A DNA stretch of 64,000 nt from Anaerobaca sp035448545 (GTDB taxonomy: Bacteria; Planctomycetota; Phycisphaerae; Sedimentisphaerales; Anaerobacaceae): contig DAOTJE010000006.1 in assembly GCA_035448545.1 (NCBI GenBank), positions 1 through 64,000 of the forward strand. Direction: 5' to 3'. The translations under genes and the position numbers were made by a program. The notes under the pieces are model-generated. The model was not told where the DNA came from and did no database searches. It saw only the letters and a list, made by a program, of their open reading frames with translations. Shown here piece after piece: positions 36,615-44,500 of the stretch; position 1 is the first letter of the stretch, and every line of letters starts with the position of its first letter.

Positions 36615-36632
36615 ATGGTCGGAACCGACCAT
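36615..36632. promoter_or_regulatory. Palindrome upstream of the C39-like gene (operator candidate 2)
   Basis: ATGGTCGG, AA, CCGACCAT is a perfect 18-bp site with a 2-bp centre. It lies 51-68 bp before the start codon, near where a -35 box would be expected. Confidence 0.5.
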
Positions 36633-36774
36633 CTGTACAGACACCAAGACAGCGCAGAAATACCTACTTTAAGGCGAACGTCTCTGGGTGGATGTGGATG
36701 CTCCTCCGGGAAGAAAATGAAAAAAACCGCTCCGCTGTATCTCTGCTATTCCGCAATGCTCGTGAGAAAGCAAC

Positions 36775-37584
36775 TCACGGCATGGAATCCATCTCGGCGG
36801 GTTCAGGCGCTGGCCGCACTACTTCCGTTCGCTCCAGCCAGTATTCGCCGAACAGACCCACATCCTGAACATCGACTCGTCCATCAGCATTCAGATCCGG
36901 CGCCACCGGCGCGTTCGGTTCCGAAGCAACGCTCTGGCCCCAGAGACCCGCCAAACAGGCGTAATCAACGAAGTTGACGAGGGTATCGCCATTGAAATCA
37001 CGCGACGGTACATGGCGAAAAGACAGGACCTGGATCAGATTTGCTTCAAAAGGCGGCGGATCATCGATCCACGGATCTGGATTAATCGCAATGTTGTCGC
37101 CCACATCAAAGGCATAAAGGCCGATATTGCAGGTCCCGACCGCGCTGCTCGTATAGTCGAGAATGAACCACTCGCCTGCACCAGCAGTCGGCCCACAGAA
37201 GAGGTCAAACTTCAACCCGCTGGAGTTGACACGGATATTGACTGCGGAGAGGTTGCCGGCAGCCTCTAAGCAGGAGCCCCGGTAATTCCTGGATTGTTGG
37301 TCGTAACCTCTGGCCGAGAGGCCTCCTCTGGCCCAGTTTTCCTGTGAGAGCCAGAGCGCACCGTCCCAACGTTCTGCCGTGTCGGACGTTATGAAAATCG
37401 TGAGTCTGGTTCCGACCATGATGTCTCGATAGACTTCGGGCACATTGGGATCGGCCAAGGCCAGAGGTGTGACCTCGTCTGCCAGGCAGACACGTGCCCA
37501 GACCTTCGCCAACGCGGAGGATGTGTGGAAAGCCACCAGAACCAATGAAAGGGCGCACATGGCGCTGAAGTGTGTTCGACCCAT
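36775..37584 (-). CDS. Secreted dockerin-containing protein (paralogue 1)
   Basis: From the ATG at 37584 the product is 269 residues, with a signal peptide (FSAMCALSLVLVAFHTSSALA). The N-terminal 150 residues (EVTPLALADPNVPEVYRDIM; TRLTIFITSDTAERWDGALW) form an unassigned beta domain. Two dockerin-type calcium loops follow, DFNGDTLVNFVDY and DLNADGRVDVQDV, ending in a WLER helix. It is a paralogue of the gene upstream at 37756. Its own promoter lies in the gap. In planctomycetes such ends mark secreted surface proteins, not cellulosomes. Confidence 0.8.
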   Translation of the reverse strand: MGRTHFSAMCALSLVLVAFHTSSALAKVWARVCLADEVTPLALADPNVPEVYRDIMVGTRLTIFITSDTAERWDGALWLSQENWARGGLSARGYDQQSRNYRGSCLEAAGNLSAVNIRVNSSGLKFDLFCGPTAGAGEWFILDYTSSAVGTCNIGLYAFDVGDNIAINPDPWIDDPPPFEANLIQVLSFRHVPSRDFNGDTLVNFVDYACLAGLWGQSVASEPNAPVAPDLNADGRVDVQDVGLFGEYWLERTEVVRPAPEPAEMDSMP

Positions 37585-37686
37585 GCAGGTCCGGTCCCTC
37601 AAAGGCGCGTTGAGATCGAGTCCCGGTCGCCTCACGCACGCCCGTCGTCGCCTTTGCATATTCGATCTCAGACTCCGCATTCTGAC

Positions 37687-37715
37687 ATTATAGGAACCGC
37701 GCCGGATGAAAGCAA
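37687..37715 (-). promoter_or_regulatory. Promoter for dockerin paralogue 1
   Basis: On the minus strand TTGCTT (37715-37710) and a perfect TATAAT (37692-37687) are 17 bp apart, about 100 bp before the start codon. Confidence 0.55.
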
Positions 37716-37755
37716 GCCATTCGCGCGCGGGGCCGCACACCCAGGTGTGCCTGGG

Positions 37756-38541
37756 CTACGGCGCAGATACGCTGCCGTCTGACGGCCGGACATCTGTCCG
37801 CTCCAGCCAGTATTCGCTGAACGCGGCCACGTCGAGCATATCGACGCGGCGGTCCGCGTTGAAGTCAAAGGGAATGCTCTCGTTCGGGTCCGGGCCGGCT
37901 GTCGTTCCAAATCCGGCTGCCAAACGGGCAAGGTCGTCGAAATCCACCACATCGTCACCGTTGAAATCTCGCGAAGGCACATGGGTGAACGCAAGCGATT
38001 GGGTCAGGTCCAACTCAAACCCGGGGGGATCGTCGACATAGGGGTCCGGGGTTCGGACGAGGTCACTGTTGATCCTGACCGCATACAACTCGACTTCGCA
38101 CCTGCCGACAGCCTTGGCTTCATAATCAAGCACGAACCATTCTCCCGGCTGGGCATCCCACGCGGACAGCAGGCTGGCACTGACCCCATCAGGCCCGGTG
38201 TGGATGTTCACGCGCGGGTTTCTGCCGGCCGCCTTGAGGCAGGAGCCTTCGTGGTTCCGCGACGGGCTCTTCGGATTGCAGCCCCGACCGCAGATCGTCC
38301 CCACGGTTGCCGACTCCGCGCTCAACCGAAGCTGCCCGTCCCAAATACCTTTACTATCTGAAGTTATGAACAGGGTCAGCCTGGTCCCCACCATGATATC
38401 GCGGTAGAGGCCCGGGGTGTTGGGGTCGGCCAGGGCCAGTGGTGTTACCTCGTCCGCGCGATAGACATCGACGCGGACTTCAGCCACCGCCGGCGATGCG
38501 GGAACCCCAAGCAGAACCAGCCAAGCCAGTGTTCTGACCAC
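37756..38541 (-). CDS. Secreted dockerin-containing protein (paralogue 2)
   Basis: No ATG fits. A GTG at 38541 with AGGAGAG before it gives 261 residues starting with a signal peptide (RTLAWLVLLGVPASPAVA). The layout matches paralogue 1: an unassigned domain (EVTPLALADPNTPGLYRDIM; TRLTLFITSDSKGIWDG), then two dockerin loops (DFNGDDVVDFDD, DFNADRRVDMLDV) and EYWLER. The two genes are a tandem duplication that has diverged at many positions but keeps the ADPN-x-P and DIMVGTRLT blocks. The function is unknown. Confidence 0.75.
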   Translation of the reverse strand: MVRTLAWLVLLGVPASPAVAEVRVDVYRADEVTPLALADPNTPGLYRDIMVGTRLTLFITSDSKGIWDGQLRLSAESATVGTICGRGCNPKSPSRNHEGSCLKAAGRNPRVNIHTGPDGVSASLLSAWDAQPGEWFVLDYEAKAVGRCEVELYAVRINSDLVRTPDPYVDDPPGFELDLTQSLAFTHVPSRDFNGDDVVDFDDLARLAAGFGTTAGPDPNESIPFDFNADRRVDMLDVAAFSEYWLERTDVRPSDGSVSAP

Positions 38542-38660
38542 CACCTCTCCTCGTAAGACACGCTTTCCCCCGCCAGGGGCGGTGCATCCGGTCGATTCTT
38601 TGCCGCCGGTCGCGCGGCACATTCCTTCTTTCCTGCCCAGATCCGCACCCGATCGCCGAT

Positions 38661-38689
38661 AGTATAGGCAATTCAGGGGATTGGGTCAA
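38661..38689 (-). promoter_or_regulatory. Promoter for dockerin paralogue 2
   Basis: On the minus strand TTGACC (38689-38684) and TATACT (38666-38661) are 17 bp apart, each with 5 of 6 consensus positions. Confidence 0.65.
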
Positions 38690-38840
38690 GATCAAACGGA
38701 AATGACGTTTGCCCGGAGTGTTGTCCGTTGGCGAGACGCGCCGATTGGGTGCGCAGGACAGAGAGCCGCCGGCACGGAAATCCATATCTTGTCTCCGGAC
38801 GGACACTCGCGTCTGCCGAGGGACGGAGCCCTGCGAATGA

Positions 38841-39035
38841 CTATCGCTGCAGGGCAGACTCCCGCCGCAACACAAAGTGTTGGCATAAGTCGTCGGCCCA
38901 GGTAAACAGGCCTGCCATCCCGCTTTCGTCGGCGTTCGCCGGCGCTGCCCAGGTGCAGTGGCCCCAGGTGGGCTTTTCGATACACGTCCTCGCTGGGGAG
39001 AAATACCGGCACAATTCACATCGTTGCTCAATCAT
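38841..39035 (-). CDS. Small cysteine-rich (zinc-binding?) protein
   Basis: A 64-residue frame starts MIEQRCELCRYFSPARTCIE. The cysteines C6, C9, C18, C27 and C51, with H26, could form a zinc site. The pattern C-x2-C-x-Y-x2-P near the start and C-x2-F-x2-R near the end recurs in the N-terminal module of the HNH protein at 60766, which supports a real coding sequence. No ribosome binding site is clear and no family is recognised. Confidence 0.5.
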   Translation of the reverse strand: MIEQRCELCRYFSPARTCIEKPTWGHCTWAAPANADESGMAGLFTWADDLCQHFVLRRESALQR

Positions 39036-39350
39036 CGCGGGTCATCCATTGTCCAAGAGCAGGCATCAGCCTGTCGCAACGGGCCGCCTGCAAATCCATC
39101 CGAGAACGAGCCTGCTACTTCACTCGTCGCTCTTCCGAGTCAAAAGCGTTCTGGAGAGTACCGATGTGGATGCAAAAATGCTGAGATTGTAGCTTTTTCT
39201 TTATCTGCCGGGCACAGACCTGTCCCGATGACCGAATGCGGTGCTGCCCGGCCACGAAGGCTTGGGCAGACCGCCCGGTTTGACCTGCTATACATGTGCC
39301 GGGACGAGCTACGCGTCTTGCCCCCGACCGACGATTTTGGGAAATGCACC
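39036..39350. other. Interval of 315 bp without a convincing gene
   Basis: Open frames here are short and lack ribosome binding sites. Nothing structured is seen apart from the tRNA promoter that begins at 39351. Confidence 0.4.
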
Positions 39351-39380
39351 TTGACAGCATCGCGGAGATGCCCATATACT
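39351..39380 (+). promoter_or_regulatory. Strong promoter for tRNA-Met and tRNA-Glu
   Basis: A perfect TTGACA (39351-39356) and TATACT (39375-39380) are 18 bp apart. The predicted start near 39387 lies 13 bp before tRNA-Met. Confidence 0.75.
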
Positions 39381-39399
39381 GACTCGACTTGGCAGAATC

Positions 39400-39473
39400 G
39401 GCGGCGTAGCTCAGCTGGTTAGAGCGTGGGATTCATAAGCCTAAGGTCGGTGGTTCGAGTCCACCCGCCGCTA
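39400..39473 (+). tRNA. tRNA-Met (anticodon CAT)
   Basis: The 74-nt cloverleaf has anticodon loop TTCATAA. The acceptor stem GGCGGCG pairs with CGCCGCT, with a G1-U72 wobble and discriminator A. The G1-U72 pair and lack of three G-C pairs below the anticodon loop argue against the initiator. An AUA-reading tRNA-Ile with a modified CAU cannot be excluded. CCA is not encoded. Confidence 0.9.
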
Positions 39474-39535
39474 TTGCTGTCCCGCATCGCCCAAGTGGTG
39501 TTTGGACGGGTACCGCACGATTGTGTTTTCTTCGT

Positions 39536-39608
39536 GCCCCCTTCGTCTAGTGGCCTAGGATATCAGGTTCTCATCCTGGAGACAGGGGTTCGACTCCCCT
39601 AGGGGGTA
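39536..39608 (+). tRNA. tRNA-Glu (anticodon CTC)
   Basis: The 73-nt cloverleaf has anticodon loop TTCTCAT and a standard T arm (GGGGTTCGACTCCCC). The acceptor GCCCCCT pairs with AGGGGGT, again with G1-U72. It lies 62 bp after tRNA-Met and 51 bp before tadA, so all three may share the upstream promoter. Confidence 0.93.
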
Positions 39609-39659
39609 CTTTGTCATTTTCTATCGATGACTGACGATGGATGATTGACCTTCCCCCCC

Positions 39660-40163
39660 ATGATTAGCCCCAACGGCGAACCTGCTGCCAGCGTCACCGA
39701 CGAGCAGTTCATGCGTAAGGCGATCGACGCCGCTATGATCGCCGAGGAGAACGGCGACGTGCCCATTGGGGCGGTTGTCGTTTACCAGAACCAGGTGATC
39801 GGGCGGGCCTGGAACCAGCGCGAGCAGCTCAACGACCCGACCGCCCACGCGGAGATCATCGCTCTGACGCAGGCGGCCAGCTATATCGGAAGCTGGCGGC
39901 TGCACGGCTGCACGATCTACGTTACGCTCGAGCCGTGCCCGATGTGCGCCGGCGCGCTGGTGCTCGGCCGGCTCGACCGCCTCGTCTATGGTTGCCCCGA
40001 TCCGAAGACCGGCGCGTGCGGCAGCCTCTACGACATCGTCCGCGACGAGCGGCTGAACCACCGCCTTGAGGTCACCTCCGGCGTCCTCGCCGACGACTGC
40101 ACCGCCCTGCTCCAGACCTTCTTCCGCGCCCGCCGGGGCGGCAACGGCAATCCGAGGGCATAG
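39660..40163 (+). CDS. tadA: tRNA adenosine-34 deaminase TadA
   Basis: This 167-residue zinc deaminase converts A34 to inosine in tRNA-Arg(ACG). The active site HAE is in DPTAHAEIIALTQA and the zinc cysteines in EPCPMCAGAL. The substrate loop LVYGCPDPKTGACGS matches TadA. The ATG at 39660 (MISPNGE) is used, and an upstream TTG is rejected. Its place right behind two tRNA genes fits its role. Confidence 0.92.
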   Translation: MISPNGEPAASVTDEQFMRKAIDAAMIAEENGDVPIGAVVVYQNQVIGRAWNQREQLNDPTAHAEIIALTQAASYIGSWRLHGCTIYVTLEPCPMCAGALVLGRLDRLVYGCPDPKTGACGSLYDIVRDERLNHRLEVTSGVLADDCTALLQTFFRARRGGNGNPRA

Positions 40164-40263
40164 CCGCCGGCACGCGGATTCCTGGACTATGCCCACCGGC
40201 CCGCGCGCCAAGCACAAAGCGGCATGGTCAGCGTAGCAACAGGACAAGGAAAGGGCAGCTCGC

Positions 40264-41211
40264 ATGACGAGAACCTATCGCAAAGTCGTGGTCGTGGGCG
40301 CCGGTTCGGTGGGAACGACGTACATCTACGCGCTGCTGCAAACGGGCCTGGCCAACGAGATCGCGTTGATCGATCTGGACGCCAAGCGTGTCGAAGGCGA
40401 GATCATGGACCTCTCGCACGGCCTGCCGTTCATTCCGCCGGTCTCGGTCAAGGCGGGCACATATGCCGACTGCGCCGATGCCCATCTGACGGTGATCACG
40501 GCGGGCGCCAAGCAGACGCCGGGACAGTCGCGCATCGAGCTGATCCAGAAGAACGCCGACATCATCCGATCGATCTGCGAGCAGATCCGGCGCTCCGACC
40601 CAACGGGCGTGATCCTCATGGTCACCAACCCTGTCGACACGCTCACCCAGATCGCGCTGGGCCACCTGGGCCTGCCGCGAGGCAAGGTCATCGGCTCGGG
40701 AACCGTGTTGGATAGTGCCCGATTCAAGTACCTGCTCAGCCAGCATTGCGGGATCGACGCCCGGAACGTGCATGCATACATCCTGGGCGAGCACGGCGAC
40801 AGCGAGGTGCCCGCCTGGAGCATGACCCACATCGCCGGCATCCCCATCCGGCAGTACTGTGAGATCTGCAAGGTCTGTGACTATCCCAGGCACCACGCCG
40901 AGATTGCCCGGCAGGTCCGCGATTCGGCCTATCACATCATCGACTACAAAGGCTCGACCTTCTACGGGATCGGACTGTCGCTGCTGCGAATCTCCGGCGC
41001 GATCCTGCGGAACGAGCACAGCGTGCTGACCGTATCGACACTGCTCGAGGGCGAATACGGCCTGCAGGACATCTGCCTGAGCGTCCCCTGCATCGTAGGC
41101 GAAGCCGGCGTCGAGCGGATCGTAGCGGCGCAGTTGGCGCCGCAGGAACAGCGAGGCCTGGAACGATCCGCCCAGACCTTGCGGAGCGTCCTTCAGAAGG
41201 TGTCGGCGTAG
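40264..41211 (+). CDS. ldh: L-lactate dehydrogenase
   Basis: This 315-residue NAD-dependent enzyme has the Rossmann motif VVGAGSVGTTYIYAL. In the active-site loop, AGAKQTPGQSR has Gln at the specificity position, which favours pyruvate/lactate over oxaloacetate/malate. The catalytic His is in GEHGDSEVPAWS, and the Arg of the substrate site is in GSGTVLDSARFKYLL. Fermentative lactate production fits an anaerobe. The gene stands alone. Confidence 0.92.
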   Translation: MTRTYRKVVVVGAGSVGTTYIYALLQTGLANEIALIDLDAKRVEGEIMDLSHGLPFIPPVSVKAGTYADCADAHLTVITAGAKQTPGQSRIELIQKNADIIRSICEQIRRSDPTGVILMVTNPVDTLTQIALGHLGLPRGKVIGSGTVLDSARFKYLLSQHCGIDARNVHAYILGEHGDSEVPAWSMTHIAGIPIRQYCEICKVCDYPRHHAEIARQVRDSAYHIIDYKGSTFYGIGLSLLRISGAILRNEHSVLTVSTLLEGEYGLQDICLSVPCIVGEAGVERIVAAQLAPQEQRGLERSAQTLRSVLQKVSA

Positions 41212-41353
41212 TCAATCAACCGGCGGTCGGCCCGGAGTTTTGATCGTGCCGGCGGTTTCCGGAGCCGTGGGGCTTTTGCATGTCCGCAGGCGCCCGTATA
41301 ATGCCCGTCCATCAGAGACTCGATTCCGACATGTTCTACATGGAGAACGAGAC

Positions 41354-41962
41354 ATGAAGAGGATCGGCAAGCTGTTTGTCCAGGGACTGATGGCCATTCT
41401 GCCCATCGTGGTGACGCTGTATCTGGTCTACTGGCTGGCCACGACGGCGGAATCCGTCCTCGGCCGGATCATCCGATACGTCATCGGCGACGCTTATGTC
41501 CCCGGCCTGGGCGTGTTGTTCGGGTTCCTCATCACCCTGGGTGTCGGCCTGCTTCTTCAGTTGTGGCTGTTTCGCAAGGTCTTCTCGCTGGGCGAGGCGC
41601 TGCTGCAGAGAATCCCCGGGATCAAGTCGCTGTACGGTTCGGTTCGCGACTTGGTCGGCTTCTTCGATTCGTCGAAGCAGAAGGACTTTGACAAGACCGT
41701 CATGGTCGCCCTCGGCGACGCCGACACCCGGCTGATGGGCCTGGTCACGCGGGAGGGTTTTGACGACCTGCCCGAGGGCATCGGGGATGACCAGACGGTG
41801 GCCGTCTACCTGCCGATGAGCTATCAGTTGGGCGGATTCACGGTCATGGTCCCGAAGAACAAGATCCATCCGGTCGATCTGAAAGTGGATCAGGCCATGC
41901 AATTCGTCCTGACGGCGGGTGTCTCCGCCGAGGACAAGGGCAAGAAGAAACCGACTCCATGA
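41354..41962 (+). CDS. DUF502 membrane protein
   Basis: This 202-residue protein has two membrane segments (about residues 8-28 and 52-72, IGDAYVPGLGVLFGFLITLG). The conserved DUF502 blocks follow (IPGIKSLYGSVRDLVGFF; LVTREGFDDLPEG; VAVYLPMSYQLGGFTVMVPK). The family is widespread and of unknown function. The ATG at 41354 is used. No neighbour helps define its role. Confidence 0.88.
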   Translation: MKRIGKLFVQGLMAILPIVVTLYLVYWLATTAESVLGRIIRYVIGDAYVPGLGVLFGFLITLGVGLLLQLWLFRKVFSLGEALLQRIPGIKSLYGSVRDLVGFFDSSKQKDFDKTVMVALGDADTRLMGLVTREGFDDLPEGIGDDQTVAVYLPMSYQLGGFTVMVPKNKIHPVDLKVDQAMQFVLTAGVSAEDKGKKKPTP

Positions 41963-42002
41963 CGTTTCGCCGCGTCACCTCGCCGCCATCTCGGGGCGAC
42001 TC

Positions 42003-42785
42003 TCACTTGCGCTGACAGCGCGGACACCAGTAGGCGGTTCGTCCCGCCACAGTCTCCCGCGTCAGGGCGGCCTTGCACCTCGGACAACGCCCCTCCCGCT
42101 CGCGGTGCGGCAGGAGATACGATGGGGGCATTGCCCACGGGTCGGCCTTTCGGCCAATCGCCATCCGCAGGACCTTCCGCGTGTTGCGGTACAAGCACGC
42201 TGCCTGCTCGGCCGTGAGCCGGTGGCCGGGAAAGGCCGGATGGATGCGGCTCTGAAACAGGATTTCATCGGAATAGAGGTTCCCGATGCCGGCGACCTGC
42301 GACTGATCCATCAAGATTGACTTGATCGTGGCCCTCGAGCGGCGCACGCACGAGGCAAATTCCTCTCCGCAGACATCCATTGCATCGGGTCCGAGCCTCT
42401 TGTCGCCGATGAATTCCTCTACGGATTGTGCCAGTGTGATTCGCCCCAACAGCCTCGCGCAGACAAAGGCCAGGCTGTACTCGTGGGCAAAGACAAATAC
42501 CACCCGGTCGTATGGTCCCGTTCGGCGCTGTCTGCCAAAGTCGAGGTAACCCGTCATCCCGAAATGCAGGGCCAGCCACCGAGAGCCGTCTACCTCGACG
42601 AATAGATGCTTGCCGTGCCGCGCCGTGGAACGGAACGACCGGCCCTGGAGGGCTCGTTTGAGTCTCTGCGGAGACAGGCCGTTAAGGACACGCCGGTTGA
42701 ACACCGTGACGTCAACCAACCTGCGGTGCAGTGACGTCTCGTCCACAAACCTTCGGAATGTCTCCACATCCGGCAGTTCCGGCAT
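42003..42785 (-). CDS. Fpg/Nei-family DNA glycosylase
   Basis: From the ATG at 42785 the product is 260 residues starting MPELPDVETF, with the catalytic Pro-Glu pair exposed after Met removal. The H2TH DNA-binding region (VAGIGNLYSDEILFQSRIHP) and the C-terminal zinc finger (CPRC ... YWCPRCQ) are intact. It excises oxidised bases such as 8-oxoguanine and cuts the strand. PELPD rather than PELPE is common in Nei-like members, so Fpg versus Nei is left open. It lies 48 bp after the PRC-barrel gene. Confidence 0.9.
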   Translation of the reverse strand: MPELPDVETFRRFVDETSLHRRLVDVTVFNRRVLNGLSPQRLKRALQGRSFRSTARHGKHLFVEVDGSRWLALHFGMTGYLDFGRQRRTGPYDRVVFVFAHEYSLAFVCARLLGRITLAQSVEEFIGDKRLGPDAMDVCGEEFASCVRRSRATIKSILMDQSQVAGIGNLYSDEILFQSRIHPAFPGHRLTAEQAACLYRNTRKVLRMAIGRKADPWAMPPSYLLPHREREGRCPRCKAALTRETVAGRTAYWCPRCQRK

Positions 42786-42833
42786 GTTGTCTCCCCTTAC
42801 CGATCCGAGGTCGCGCCCATCCGTCAACTGGGG

Positions 42834-43559
42834 TCAGACGCAGAAGTCAAACACTTCAACTTCGTACTCTCCAACCGGCCCGCGATCCGCATCGAGATCG
42901 GGACAGGGAGGGCATCGGCAGACCTTCTGCCTGGAGACCTCGATCCACACCTCGCGCTGTTCCCAGCTCATCTGTCGCACCCATTTGGGCGACAGCAGAA
43001 CATGTCGTCCAGGCAGCCAGTTTCGCGTGTCCGCGACCAGGTACCGAATCACCCAGTCGCTGTCGGTGAGGATGAAATCCTCAAGGTGGCCGATCTGGCC
43101 ATCCCGGGCGTGGATGCGATACCCAATGACCTCGCGGGCGCTGTGCAGGTTCGGGTCGCCCCTGACCGCCCCCTCGACTGCCTCGGGCCCGGCCGGAATG
43201 GGAACCGGCACGGCGCCGACCCAGTCGCTGCCCAGGCCCCAGTACGGAATCCAGTCATAGTACGTGTGCAGTTCGATCTCCCGCTGCCGCGAGACGGGCT
43301 TGTCCGCATCGATGTCGGGGGCGTTGCGAACCTGGTCCCTGGTCAACGCCACTGGAAAGACCCGCTCCAGCCAGCGGGGCCGGCCCAGCGACGTCGCGCT
43401 GATCAGCACCTTGCGTCCGGGCAGCCACGCGCCTGTGTCGACAACCAGGTATCGAATGACCCACGTATGGGCGTCAAACAACAGCGTGTGGACCCTTCCG
43501 ATGTGCCCATCGTCGGCCTGGATTGTGAAACCCCGCAAACTCCTGACGCTGCGCAACAT
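42834..43559 (-). CDS. Double PRC-barrel domain protein
   Basis: The ATG at 43559 (GGAGG before it) gives 241 residues. Two PRC-barrel copies are seen, GFTIQADDGHIGRVHTLLFD with WVIRYLVVDTGAWLPGRKVL, and GYRIHARDGQIGHLEDFILT with WVIRYLVADTRNWLPGRHVL. PRC barrels occur in photosynthetic reaction centres and RNA-processing proteins, and also in stress proteins of this double form. It is upstream of the DNA glycosylase in the same orientation, and 48 bp apart. A stress-related role is a guess. Confidence 0.85.
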   Translation of the reverse strand: MLRSVRSLRGFTIQADDGHIGRVHTLLFDAHTWVIRYLVVDTGAWLPGRKVLISATSLGRPRWLERVFPVALTRDQVRNAPDIDADKPVSRQREIELHTYYDWIPYWGLGSDWVGAVPVPIPAGPEAVEGAVRGDPNLHSAREVIGYRIHARDGQIGHLEDFILTDSDWVIRYLVADTRNWLPGRHVLLSPKWVRQMSWEQREVWIEVSRQKVCRCPPCPDLDADRGPVGEYEVEVFDFCV

Positions 43560-44032
43560 GGTCTGTCCTCCTTCGACAGGTTTCTTCGTCGCCACAACCT
43601 CGCCTAGGGCATTGTATGCATCCTTTGCAGACGCACCAATGAGGTTTTTGCTCGATCCGGACCTTGAACCCCGATTCCGATGCGCATCAGGATCGGGATG
43701 CCCATCCTGCACGGTTGCAGTCCTGACGGATGCAAATCAGGGAAATTTCCCCTTCCCCATCCCCCGCAGGCGGCCTATCTTAAGAGAGGGTGACCCGCGG
43801 CCAACCGGTGGTCCGCCCGGGGCTGCGCAAGAGCATCCTGTCACGTATCGATGAGGATGGGAGGCGTCCAACGACGGGTGCACACAAAACGACACTTTGG
43901 TTTGTATTTGGAAAGCGGCAAACCCTGGGCCGGTTGCAGGCGTACGGGCTGTGAAATCAGCCGGAAGGCGGGGCGTCCCGCAGCAGGCAATGGGAACTTT
44001 GAAACACAGATGACGACAAAGGAGCAGAGACG
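43560..44032. other. Divergent intergenic region of 473 bp
   Basis: No credible gene is seen. It holds the degenerate hairpin repeat at 43670-43697 and an AT-rich GGGAAATTTCCCC element near 43739. It also carries the upstream regions of both the PRC-barrel and superoxide reductase genes. Confidence 0.5.
43670..43697. repeat. Degenerate copy of the CCCGATCCCGATG hairpin
   Basis: CCCGATTCCGATG, CG, CATCAGGATCGGG has the same 13-2-13 geometry as 19870-19897, with one change in each arm. The arms still pair at most positions. Confidence 0.7.
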
Positions 44033-44428
44033 ATGGGCAATCTCAGCGAACACATCCAGAAGGCAGACTGGAAAAAGGAAAAGCATGTCCCCGTGATCGA
44101 GTGCCCGGACTCGGTCAAGGCCAATGAGGTCTTCCAGGTGAAGGTCACGCTGGGCAAGGAAGTGGCCCACCCCAACACGACAGAGCATCACATTCGCTGG
44201 ATCACCTTGTACTACCACGACGAAGGCGGCAAGTTCCCCCACGAAGTCGCCCACATCGAATTCAACGCCCACGGCGAATCGGTGGAAGGCCCCAATCAAG
44301 GCCCGGTGTACGCCCATCATGAGGCCACGGCCACCCTGCGCATCGCCAAGCCGGGCGTTCTGCACGCCATCGCCTACTGCAACATCCACGGCCTGTGGGA
44401 GTCGAGCAGGCCCATCAAGGTGAGTTGA
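44033..44428 (+). CDS. Class II superoxide reductase (neelaredoxin)
   Basis: This 131-residue protein carries all iron ligands of the SOR active site: H18 in EKHVP, H46 and H52 (HPNTTEHHI), and C116 and H119 in CNIHGLW. The conserved K17 next to the first His is kept. No N-terminal desulforedoxin domain is present, so it is the one-iron class. It reduces superoxide to peroxide without making oxygen, typical of anaerobes. AAAGGAG precedes the ATG. Confidence 0.95.
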   Translation: MGNLSEHIQKADWKKEKHVPVIECPDSVKANEVFQVKVTLGKEVAHPNTTEHHIRWITLYYHDEGGKFPHEVAHIEFNAHGESVEGPNQGPVYAHHEATATLRIAKPGVLHAIAYCNIHGLWESSRPIKVS

Positions 44429-44475
44429 CCGCCTCTCGCAACGCCCATGGAGTCGAGCACCATCTGATCGCAGCC

Positions 44476-44500
44476 GGGCAGGCACAGGGGCCTGCCCCTA
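44476..44500. repeat. Palindromic repeat between convergent genes, supplies a stop codon
   Basis: GGGCAGGC (44476-44483) and GCCTGCCC (44490-44497) form a perfect 8-bp stem with a 6-nt loop, followed by CTAC. On the minus strand that end gives the TAG stop (44500-44498) of the AP/EEP gene, as seen also at 16004. Confidence 0.7.

Noticed and set aside
40264..41211. Malate dehydrogenase instead of lactate dehydrogenase
   Set aside because: Gln rather than Arg occupies the substrate-specificity position in AGAKQTPGQSR, which favours lactate dehydrogenase.
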